Positions 16,525 through 23,021 of a DNA stretch of 64,000 nucleotides are shown in pieces. The notes below the pieces were generated by a model. It saw only the letters and a list, made by a program, of their open reading frames with translations, was not told where the DNA came from and searched no databases. How positions within the stretch are numbered: the first letter of the stretch is position 1; the number at the start of each line of letters is the position of its first letter. The stretch is from positions 3,224,001 through 3,288,000 of the forward strand of contig NZ_CP025198.1 of NCBI RefSeq assembly GCF_003325455.1, in the 5' to 3' direction. The position numbers were made by a program, and so were the translations under genes. Origin of the DNA: Acidipropionibacterium virtanenii. GTDB lineage: Bacteria; Actinomycetota; Actinomycetes; Propionibacteriales; Propionibacteriaceae.

Positions 16525-16776
16525 GGCCCCTCCTCATCGCCTGTGCAGGCAAGCATCCCAGCTCCCACGGACAGGAACAAGATCCTGGGAGCAGGGACAC
16601 ATCACGATGGGTGCGCCTGACGTCGCCCAGCCTGGAGTAGCTGAGGCAGTCAGGCAGCCAAATTCCTGCCTGGCCGCCGAGGCGTCAAACCTCGTCGACG
16701 AAGGCCAGAGCCGCTCTACAGTTCAACTACACGCTCACAACACGAGGACGGGATCATAGCCCGGATCCGCGCTTTC
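16525..16776. other. Intergenic stretch between divergent genes
   Basis: It holds the start region of the metallopeptidase and the upstream region of the small protein at 16777. I see no hairpin, tRNA or further gene. No clear promoter box can be assigned. Confidence 0.5.
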
Positions 16777-16998
16777 ATGGATTCGAAGCAGAACGTCAAG
16801 GTGCACCCGACGGAGGTTGACTGCCAGCACCGGATTGTCAGCTCGGGCGGAGCCCGGTTGCTTCACCTGAGCACATTCGGTTCCGACCAACGAGCAAGCC
16901 AACCGAAAATGAGCCAGAGCATCCAGCTGGACAGCGCGCGTGCTGGCGAACTCATCGACATCATCGAGGCTGCATTCCCAGAACGCCGGAACCGCTGA
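16777..16998 (+). CDS. Small conserved protein of unknown function, 73 aa
   Basis: The frame reads as a compact two-strand/helix protein with RLLHLSTFGSDQRAS and SQSIQLDSARAGELIDII followed by AAFPE. This pattern (strand, polar turn, QSIQLD, helix ending in a FPE-like tail) resembles short hypothetical proteins I have met in actinobacterial accessory regions, but I cannot name a family. No Shine-Dalgarno is visible and the frame stays open upstream, so the true start is uncertain. The opposite-strand frame at 16735-17064 is judged a shadow. Confidence 0.6.
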   Translation: MDSKQNVKVHPTEVDCQHRIVSSGGARLLHLSTFGSDQRASQPKMSQSIQLDSARAGELIDIIEAAFPERRNR

Positions 16999-17120
16999 CC
17001 CCGCACCTCCTCGCCTCGCCGCCGGGGCAGCCTCGCCCGCATCCTTACGGGACGGTCGCGACATACAGACCTGTTTCCGCCCGGTTCAGTACGCTGGAGG
17101 GCAGGAGGGAGGAGAGGGCT

Positions 17121-17618
17121 ATGGCGTTCAAGGGCACCAAGATGACGGTGGGTGAGCTCATCGCACGCGCTACGGCCAAGCCGGATCCCGACTGGGCGGC
17201 CGTATACGGAACAGGACTACCGCATGACGCCGCCGATGAGGCTACCGAGGTGGCTCGCATGATCGCCCGGGGCGAGTCGCTGAACTCAGGCTGGCGCTTC
17301 GGAATCCTCCAGACCCTCGACGACTACAACTCGGCGGTCCGTCGAGGCGGCACCGCGTTGGGCGCCCGCATCTTCGAGCGGGAACCGCGACGCACCGGCG
17401 CTGACGAGCTCGACGCAGCCTTCGCGGCCCTGGCCGAACACCTGGCCTCTCGGGACGGATGGACAGCACCTGCCTGGGCGTCGGATCCAAGTCGGCGCAC
17501 CGAGCGCTGGTATCCGTCCCAGTCGCCAGCCTTCTACGCCGAAGCCAACCTGCAGTCTCCATCCGCCTTCCGCCGCCGCGGCGTGTACATCAGCGCCGAT
17601 GCGCTCAACCGCGCATGA
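17121..17618 (+). CDS. Conserved hypothetical protein, 165 aa
   Basis: A soluble, helix-rich protein starting MAFKGTKMTVGELIARAT, preceded by a strong GGAGGAGAGGG. It contains GWRFGILQTLDDYNSAVRRGG and ends in ...VYISADALNRA. I do not recognise a domain. Its stop overlaps the ATG of the decayed downstream frame as ATGA, so it was the first gene of a coupled pair whose second member is now broken. Codon use matches the high-GC neighbours. Confidence 0.65.
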   Translation: MAFKGTKMTVGELIARATAKPDPDWAAVYGTGLPHDAADEATEVARMIARGESLNSGWRFGILQTLDDYNSAVRRGGTALGARIFEREPRRTGADELDAAFAALAEHLASRDGWTAPAWASDPSRRTERWYPSQSPAFYAEANLQSPSAFRRRGVYISADALNRA

Positions 17619-17933
17619 GCCGAACCCACGTCTACGACCTCGCCGAACGCCTCCCGAAACTGTCGGAGGCCCCGGACATGATCCAGTCATGGACACCGAC
17701 GTGCAGGCTGAAGTTCAGATCCCCGTGGACGTGCGTATCGCAGTCAAGCAGACACTGAGCTATCCAGACTGGCAGGAATGGATCCCGTGGGCCTGGGCCA
17801 TGCTCGCCCGGGCCGGGGACGTCCCGATGGTGCTCGACGAGGACGCCCCGGACTACCTCTCCCATGTCATCACCTTCGCATCGACAAGCACCGCGCCTAT
17901 GACGCACTCACTGGTGCCACTGACCTCGGCTGA
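17615..17933 (+). pseudogene. Decayed second gene of a coupled pair
   Basis: ATG at 17615 overlaps the upstream stop. The first frame gives MSRTHVYDLAERLPKLSE, then coding character jumps to another frame (MDTDVQAEVQIPVDVRIAVK... to DYLSHVITF, ending near 17878) and then to a third (IDKHRAYDALTGATDLG, stop 17931-17933). Three in-series coding pieces in three frames indicate at least two frameshifts. I cannot name the family. The original product was probably a soluble protein working with the 165-aa neighbour. Confidence 0.5.
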
Positions 17934-18041
17934 ACCCCTGAATGGCAGTGGGCATGAGCGCCATCCGCCGCCGGGGCGTTCTCAGAACTGGCGTCCTCCG
18001 GTACTTCCCGATGCACCACTCAGATTCGTACCATCTGACGC

Positions 18042-18211
18042 ATGGAAAGACCGGACTTCTCGGCGCGGCTGGAGTGAGCCCTCCAGCGCCGAGGATGCCT
18101 CATGAGCGTTGAGGACTTCCTCGCCGTCCTGAGTCAGGTCGGCGCAGAGGCCCAGCTCTTGTCGGCCTGGGCGACGTCACGATCATCAAGGGCAGGAGGA
18201 AGGACTCCTGA
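18042..18211 (+). pseudogene. Decayed short gene with nonsense and frameshift changes
   Basis: An ATG at 18042 sits 7 nt after TACCAT (18029-18034). The frame reads MERPDFSARLE, meets TGA at 18075, continues open as ALQRRGCLMSVEDFLAVLSQVGAEAQL, then only makes sense in a shifted frame (GLGDVTIIKGRRKDS, stop 18209-18211). Read together they form one small protein of about 56 residues. Function unknown. Confidence 0.4.
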
Positions 18212-18254
18212 CCCCAGCTCGCCATCAGGGAAGGCGCCCTCTGATTGCTACCCA

Positions 18255-18283
18255 TTGATACGTACGGACCAGCTCCGTACACT
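18255..18283 (+). promoter_or_regulatory. Promoter and operator of the TacAT-like operon
   Basis: TTGATA (18255-18260), a 17-bp spacer and TACACT (18278-18283) form a near-ideal housekeeping promoter. GTACGGA (18262-18268) and TCCGTAC (18274-18280) are perfect inverted repeats 5 bp apart, inside the spacer and overlapping the -10. The ATG lies 7 nt after the -10, so the mRNA is probably leaderless. Autorepression by the ribbon-helix-helix antitoxin, alone or with toxin, is the expected mechanism. Confidence 0.7.
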
Positions 18284-18290
18284 TACCTGC

Positions 18291-18578
18291 ATGAGTACCG
18301 CTGCCGAATCCCCCAGGGACGCGCGCCTCGACCTACGCCTCCCGCAGGAGACGCGCGCACTTCTCGACGAGGCCGCATCACTGGCAGGGACGAATCTGAC
18401 CGATTACGTCCTCGGGCTGGTGGTGCCCGCGGCACGTCGCGACGTCCTGGAGGCCCACCAAATCCGGCTCTCTCACGAGGCCTGGGAGGATTTCCTCGAC
18501 GTCCTCGACCGTCCCGACAACCCCGAGCTCGCGGCCCTGCGAGGGCACACACCGGCCTGGGGCAAGCCGAGATCGTGA
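18291..18578 (+). CDS. tacA: DUF1778 ribbon-helix-helix antitoxin (TacA-like), 95 aa
   Basis: ARLDLRLPQETRALLDEAASLAGTNLTDYVL is the DUF1778 ribbon-helix-helix DNA-binding segment (about residues 12-42). The C-terminal part, from LSHEAWEDFLDVLDRP, is the toxin-wrapping tail. TacA-type antitoxins neutralise GNAT toxins by covering the acetyl-CoA site and repress their own operon. The ATG at 18291 lies directly downstream of the promoter/operator. The stop overlaps the toxin GTG as GTGA, giving translational coupling. An upstream extension of the frame is open but has no family similarity. Confidence 0.88.
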   Translation: MSTAAESPRDARLDLRLPQETRALLDEAASLAGTNLTDYVLGLVVPAARRDVLEAHQIRLSHEAWEDFLDVLDRPDNPELAALRGHTPAWGKPRS

Positions 18579-19060
18579 GACCCGGCAAGCCGCGACCGAT
18601 CCGCCCCGAGGACCCCGTTGCCGGTTTCGAATGTGCCAGCGAGGCCCTGAACATGTGGCTGGCAGGCCGGGCTCTGCGCAACGAGCGCTCGGGGGATTCG
18701 CGCACCTACGTCAGCATCGATCTGGACGCTGGTGAGATCGCGGGGTTCTACAGTCTGGCCGCATGGTCGGTCGTGCACGGCGACGTCGGCGGAGGATGGC
18801 TCGCGCGTAACGCACCAGACCCGATATCGGTGGTCCTTCTGGGCCGACTGGCCGTGTCCACCAAAGCACGCGGTACCGGTCTGGGACGTGACCTCGTCGC
18901 CGACGCCCTGCAGAATGCGCAGGCGGGCGCCCGCGTGCTCGGCGCTCGCGCCCTCGTCGCCGAAGCCATTGACGAAGAGGCCGAGCGCTTCTACACACAC
19001 CTGGGCTTCTGGCAGTCGAAGGCCCGACACGACCTGTTCGCGGTGAAGCTGACAGCCTGA
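18575..19060 (+). CDS. tacT: GNAT-family acetyltransferase toxin (TacT-like), 161 aa
   Basis: The frame from the GTG at 18575 gives RPEDPVAGFECASEALNMWL (the FxCG-like N-terminal region of TacT toxins), then FYSLAAWSV, VVLLGRLAVSTKARGTGLGRDL (acetyl-CoA binding loop R-G-T-G-L-G) and FYTHLGFWQS near the end, with a conserved Tyr. TacT toxins acetylate the amino group of charged aminoacyl-tRNAs and halt translation. It pairs with the preceding antitoxin by a 4-bp overlap. The length is normal and no key element is missing. Confidence 0.88.
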   Translation: MRPGKPRPIRPEDPVAGFECASEALNMWLAGRALRNERSGDSRTYVSIDLDAGEIAGFYSLAAWSVVHGDVGGGWLARNAPDPISVVLLGRLAVSTKARGTGLGRDLVADALQNAQAGARVLGARALVAEAIDEEAERFYTHLGFWQSKARHDLFAVKLTA

Positions 19061-19114
19061 TCGGATCTTGCCGACTCGTCTGAGGCAGTTCGATGCCCGG
19101 GCTCAACTTCTGGC

Positions 19115-19528
19115 TCATCGCTCATATCGATGCTGCAGAACCTCTCGCGTCATGTGTGACACCGGGCTGAATCCACTGATGACTGGAGCTGTGGCAACCA
19201 CGGCCATGACGAGCACGATGCCGATCAGGAACGTCAGGTCTGATAGCGACCACACGCCCATGGATGCAGTCGTCACCACCGTCGTCAGAAGAGCGACAAG
19301 AACAGCGGCCATCTTCCAGAGGGCCGTGGACGTGCGTGAGGTTACGTCGGAGCCCAGCCTCCGCATCACGTCAATGGCAACTGACATCTCACTCGGAGAT
19401 CGCATCTCCTCCTCATGGCGGCTCACCAGGGACGCGTTCGTTCGTCGAAGCCACAACCTCTCGATCGGCCCGTAGGTCGAAAGAATCACGTCAGTCTCGC
19501 TGAACCTCTTGCCTCTCATATCTCTCAT
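19115..19528 (-). CDS. Small membrane protein of unknown function, 137 aa
   Basis: A charged N-terminal half is followed by two hydrophobic stretches (about residues 72-90 and 97-116, VLVALLTTVV and LIGIVLVMAVVATAPVI) that look like transmembrane helices, then a short polar tail. GC content is lower than average. It is convergent to the toxin gene. No family is recognised. Support is the two clean hydrophobic segments in a full-length frame. Confidence 0.5.
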   Translation of the reverse strand: MRDMRGKRFSETDVILSTYGPIERLWLRRTNASLVSRHEEEMRSPSEMSVAIDVMRRLGSDVTSRTSTALWKMAAVLVALLTTVVTTASMGVWSLSDLTFLIGIVLVMAVVATAPVISGFSPVSHMTREVLQHRYER

Positions 19529-19728
19529 ACTTCAATGATCAGTGCGATCCACGGTCTTGTGACCCCCGACACGATTTGAATTTTGTTGGTTCTCCGCAGC
19601 ACCGACGCCGCCACTCCGAGCGAGCGTCCGGGAGGGCCAAGAGCCGGGAAGAGTCACCGATGTGGTCCTCCCGTCTCCGCGACCACGAGTCTCGCGACAT
19701 CCCACTTGGGCGCAACCGGCCACAACGA

Positions 19729-19800
19729 GACGAGATTCCCGGTCAACGGGGATCTTCGTCCCGAACGCGCCGGGGGCCTCCGTTGAGCGGGATTCTCGTC
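19729..19800. repeat. Dispersed palindrome, family A copy 1
   Basis: Left arm GACGAGATTCCCGGTCAACG pairs with a right arm whose complement is GACGAGAATCCCGCTCAACG. The centre contains CGTCCCG. It has the same layout as the other family A copies at 21089, 28420 and 51951. It lies downstream of a decayed oxidoreductase gene. Confidence 0.6.
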
Positions 19801-19824
19801 CCATGCCAAGGGCCCTGCCCGGGA

Positions 19825-20075
19825 TCAGATGTTCGAGGCCACCTCGTAGGCGTCCCAGATCGCACACAATGTTCGAGACCCGGCGGGCATCATCCAGCAG
19901 ATGCTTCGGCACCGGCGAACCGTCGATCGCCTCCCACAACTGCCGGTACGAGGCGTAGCCGGTGGTGGTGATGACGGTGTCGGCCACCACCTTCTCGATG
20001 CCGGACGGAGTCCTCACCTCCAGCCCGTCGGCCGATCCGGCGATGCCGGGCCCCATCGAGGGAGCGCAGGTGTCA
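19825..20075 (-). pseudogene. C-terminal remnant of an FAD-dependent flavin oxidoreductase
   Basis: Leftward translation gives VVADTVITTTGYASYRQLWE, VPKHLLDDARRVSNI and, after a one-base frame change, IWDAYEVASNI followed by a stop at 19825-19827. This is the usual C-terminus of NADH:flavin oxidoreductases of the 2,4-dienoyl-CoA reductase/BaiCD type (HLLGDCRRV...IWDAYE). Everything upstream (flavin barrel, FeS and most of the NAD/FAD domains) is missing, so it is a truncated, frameshifted relic. Confidence 0.65.
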
Positions 20076-20230
20076 GGATGGGCTGGCCCGGCTCTCCTCA
20101 GGACGTCACTGCGGGCGCTGGACCTTACGAAGACGACGTCCAATCGCACCTCTCAACGCCCCTCACTTTTGGCCCGAATACAGACGCAAACCGGCGCTTT
20201 GATGAATGCAGGATCATCAGCCGTTGTCGC

Positions 20231-20243
20231 TATACTCTTCTCC
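20231..20243 (+). promoter_or_regulatory. -10 box for a leaderless start
   Basis: TATACT (20231-20236) lies 7 nt before the GTG at 20244. No Shine-Dalgarno is present. The spacing matches other leaderless starts in the window. Confidence 0.45.
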
Positions 20244-20837
20244 GTGGATCAGTCCCATTACTGCGCATACATAGACGAGTCCTCCTCAGGTCGCCCCAAT
20301 AATCGGCAGGAGTACCTGGTCTGCGCAGTCGTGGTCGGAAGCACCGACACAGAAGCAGCACGCGACACCCTCGCTCCACTACTCAGACCCGGACAGAAGA
20401 AGCTGCACTGGACAGCTGAGAGCCTTCGCTCTCGAGCGCGCATAGTTGAGACTCTGGCCTCACTCGAGCACATGTCTGCGATCATCAGCCACATCAGCGA
20501 ACCAAGCCCGAAGACAGAGAGGTTCCGGAGAAAGTGCTTGGAATGCCTGTATGTGGAGCTCGTCGGACTCGGGGCATTCGATCTTGTTCTCGAGACTCGT
20601 TCTCCTCATCAGGACAAGCAGGACAGGGCGCACATCGTTGCGCTTCAGAATTCGAGTCTCGACAGGAGGATTCGAATCAGGCACTGCCGTGGTGGTGACG
20701 AACCATTGCTCTGGGTCGCAGACGCTATCCTCGGAGCCGTCAACGCCGACCGGCGGGGTGACCCGACCTTTCTGGACCCCCTGCGCGCACGCATCATCTA
20801 CTCAGGTGCCACACCGTCCTCGCTGCCTCCGGAGTGA
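20244..20837 (+). CDS. DUF3800-like hypothetical protein, 197 aa
   Basis: Starts VDQSHYCAYIDESSSG. The pattern hydrophobic-YIDES, then KLHWTAES near residue 53, a central helical part and WVADAILGAVN near residue 155 is that of DUF3800 proteins, which have an RNase H-like fold and occur in mobile and defence regions. The biochemical function is not established. I prefer the GTG at 20244 over the in-frame ATG at 20202 because YIDES is usually within 10 residues of the start and a TATACT box is placed for it. Confidence 0.65.
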   Translation: MDQSHYCAYIDESSSGRPNNRQEYLVCAVVVGSTDTEAARDTLAPLLRPGQKKLHWTAESLRSRARIVETLASLEHMSAIISHISEPSPKTERFRRKCLECLYVELVGLGAFDLVLETRSPHQDKQDRAHIVALQNSSLDRRIRIRHCRGGDEPLLWVADAILGAVNADRRGDPTFLDPLRARIIYSGATPSSLPPE

Positions 20838-21238
20838 ACGAAAGGCCCTGGATCCAGTCGTCCGGCTGGGGTTCCAAGGCCCTCTACCCGCTCCGTCGTA
20901 ACGGTAGGTGTAGCCCACACGGTACGCCATGACGCTGCCGCGGGCAATAGACCTGCTCTGGAGGGCACCGACCACTTCGGGCGGCCTTCGACCCGGTGGC
21001 CTTCCGAGCGGCGTTCAACTCCCTGTACCCGGACCGGGCCGGTCACGTCGCCTGTCACTACGTGGCGCCGGTGATCCACTGACGCCACGGAATCACCACT
21101 CAACGGGGTGTTTCGTCCTCCAGGAGACGACGACCCCCACCGAATGGTGATTCCTGGTCACAGCCCGGCCGGAGAAGGGGCGGATCCGCTGCGACGCGGC
21201 TGGCGATAACCTGTCTGGACGCGAATGAGGAGACGCCA
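20838..21238. other. Gap with gene remnant and palindrome
   Basis: No intact gene. A plus-strand frame ending at 21083 (AAFDPVAFRAAFNSLYPDR then AGHVACHYVAPVIH and a stop) looks like the C-terminus of a lost protein I cannot name. It is followed by a family A palindrome at 21089-21154. Confidence 0.4.
21089..21154. repeat. Dispersed palindrome, family A copy 2
   Basis: GGAATCACCACTCAACGGGG (21089-21108) pairs with a right arm (21135-21154) whose complement is GGAATCACCATTCGGTGGGG. The central TTTCGTCC matches the centres of the other copies. Confidence 0.6.
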
Positions 21239-21712
21239 ATGAGCGGCTACCAGGCCACCACACCGCAACGGCCGACCCGGCCGGCGCATGCCTGGCGCGG
21301 CACCCTCTACTGGTGCCTGATCCCGGCGATCATCGTCCTGCCGCTCCTGCTGCTGGTCACCCGTCAAGGGTGGGGGTTCCTGTTCGCCCTGTACGCGCTC
21401 CCCGTCATCGTGATCGTCGAGGTCGCCATTCTGGTGGCTGTCCGCAGCCGCGCCAAGGCCCTGGGCACCCAGCAGGTGGGCCCGCTCACCTGCTGGCCGC
21501 TGCTCCTGCACTACATCGGCTCCGTCATCCTGCCGTTCTGCATCGGCGACGCCACCGACCAAGGGAACGTCCCGGCGCCGCTCCAGATCTTCAGCATCCC
21601 CGAGCCGGTGGTGGAAGTGATCGCCACCGTCACCGGCGCCCTGGCCATCCAGGGTGGTCTTGTCGCCCTGATCCTGGCGATCGTCGAGGCGGTCCAGGCG
21701 CGGCGGCGATGA
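21239..21712 (+). CDS. Integral membrane protein of unknown function, 157 aa
   Basis: Four hydrophobic segments are visible, around residues 22-42 (LIPAIIVLPLLLLV), 45-68 (LYALPVIVIVEVAILVAV), 85-101 and 128-150, separated by short loops. The N-terminus is polar and proline-rich and the C-terminus ends in RRR. No family is recognised. It is convergent with the lacI gene, 35 bp away. Compact size and four helices make it a small multi-spanning protein of the cytoplasmic membrane. Confidence 0.7.
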   Translation: MSGYQATTPQRPTRPAHAWRGTLYWCLIPAIIVLPLLLLVTRQGWGFLFALYALPVIVIVEVAILVAVRSRAKALGTQQVGPLTCWPLLLHYIGSVILPFCIGDATDQGNVPAPLQIFSIPEPVVEVIATVTGALAIQGGLVALILAIVEAVQARRR

Positions 21713-21747
21713 TTCCTGGGAGGCAGTGAGCCCCCTGCCTCCCGACC

Positions 21748-22752
21748 TCACCCCTGGCATCCGCACGATCCCCTCACGATCAACTGCATCGGGAACACGC
21801 TGCTCCCCGGCGCCTCCCCCCGCTCGGACAGCACCTCCAGAGCCCGCCGGGCCATCTCCTCGAAGGGCTGGCGCACGGCGGTGAGCGGCGGCCACGAGTA
21901 CGCCGATTCCGCGGTCCCGTCGAAGCTCACCACCGCGACATCGCCGGGCACGTCCATCCCCAGTTCGTGCAGGGCGCGCAGCACCCCCACTCCGATGAGG
22001 TCCGATCCCGCGAAGATTGCCGTCGGAGGCTCATCGGAGGCCATCAGCTCCCTCGCCCCCCGGTAGCCGCCCTCGCGATTCCAACTCGTCAGAGCCGGCG
22101 GCACCCCCGGCAACCCGTGCTCGCGCAGCACCTCGTCCCAGACCACGCGGCGCAGATCCACCTTTCGGCCGGCCATCGGTGATCCGACGTAGCCGATCCG
22201 CTCGTGGCCGTGCGACACCAGATGCTCCACGGCGGCCCTCGCCCCGGCCTCCGTGTCCGCGCCCACCGTCGCCATCCCGGGCACGACGTCCGACCGGTCC
22301 AGCAGCACGCGCGGCAGATCCCCGCCGCCCAGCTGGTACAGCCGCTGGTCGGCGAGATCGACCTGGTAGATCAGGCTGTCCACGCCGCGATCCACCAGCG
22401 ACCGCACCGCCCGCTCCTCCCTGCCGGCCTCCTCATAGGTGATTCCCAGCAGGATGGAGCTCCCCATCGTCTGCGCCGCCCGGTCCAGCGCCTGGATGAA
22501 CTCGGCAAAGTACGCATTGACCACTTCGGGCACCACCATCCCGATCAGGCCGGTCTCCCCCGTCTTCAACGCCCGGGCATTCGCATTCGGCCGGTAGCCC
22601 AGACGCTCGATCGCATCCAGGACGCGCTGTCTGGTCCGCGACGTGACGCGGCGGGGACCGTCATTGATGACATAGCTGACGACCGTCGTCGAGACGCCCG
22701 CAAGCCTCGCCACATCGGTACGGGTCGCCGGCCTCGCTGGCTTCACGCTCAC
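21748..22752 (-). CDS. LacI-family repressor of the first alpha-galactosidase locus, 334 aa
   Basis: The N-terminal helix-turn-helix reads TRTDVARLAGVSTTVVSYVI (about residues 11-30), with the hinge region near YRPNANARALKTGETGLIG, and then a periplasmic-binding-protein-like effector domain to the end. The GTG start has GAGGAGGCCC upstream. It is divergent from the alpha-galactosidase at 23022, whose promoter contains matching palindromes. It is clearly a paralogue of the regulator at 29430-30461. The likely effector is an alpha-galactoside or its breakdown product. Both proteins end in a SCGC motif. Confidence 0.92.
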   Translation of the reverse strand: MSVKPARPATRTDVARLAGVSTTVVSYVINDGPRRVTSRTRQRVLDAIERLGYRPNANARALKTGETGLIGMVVPEVVNAYFAEFIQALDRAAQTMGSSILLGITYEEAGREERAVRSLVDRGVDSLIYQVDLADQRLYQLGGGDLPRVLLDRSDVVPGMATVGADTEAGARAAVEHLVSHGHERIGYVGSPMAGRKVDLRRVVWDEVLREHGLPGVPPALTSWNREGGYRGARELMASDEPPTAIFAGSDLIGVGVLRALHELGMDVPGDVAVVSFDGTAESAYSWPPLTAVRQPFEEMARRALEVLSERGEAPGSSVFPMQLIVRGSCGCQG

Positions 22753-22844
22753 AGGGCCTCCTCGGCACCGTCGGCGACCGACGGCCGGTCACCCCCCACC
22801 AGCGGATTCTCTCATGACCACCGGAACCCGTGCCGCGGCCGCTC

Positions 22845-22933
22845 ATCTACTCGTGACGGATTCTCAATATATGGCTATGGCTACGACTTTTATAGATTTT
22901 CTGGACATTGATCTACTCCTGACGTAGATTCTC
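22845..22933 (+). promoter_or_regulatory. Promoter and two operator-like sites before the first alpha-galactosidase
   Basis: TGGACA (22902-22907), 17 bp, TAGATT (22925-22930) form a promoter. ATCTAC (22911-22916) and GTAGAT (22924-22929) are an inverted repeat lying in the spacer and -10. A second, half-degenerate copy (ATCTACTCGTGACGGATTCT) is at 22845-22864, 66 bp upstream, allowing looping by a LacI tetramer or two dimers. Confidence 0.6.
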
Positions 22934-23021
22934 CACCCAACAGGCACAGCCGCCTGACACCCCGGCGCCACCGGCGCTGAACAGCTCTGGAGACCATCAG
23001 CCCCCGAGAACAGAGGCACCC

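Noticed and set aside
16735-17064. Minus-strand frame of 109 codons
   Set aside because: It overlaps the small plus-strand protein with LLHLSTFGSD...QSIQLD pattern. The minus translation is low-complexity and has no ribosome-binding site.
20929-21150. 73-codon plus-strand frame after the DUF3800-like gene
   Set aside because: Its translation is Gly/Pro/Arg-rich without structure. A different frame in the same place shows a plausible gene tail, so this one is a shadow.
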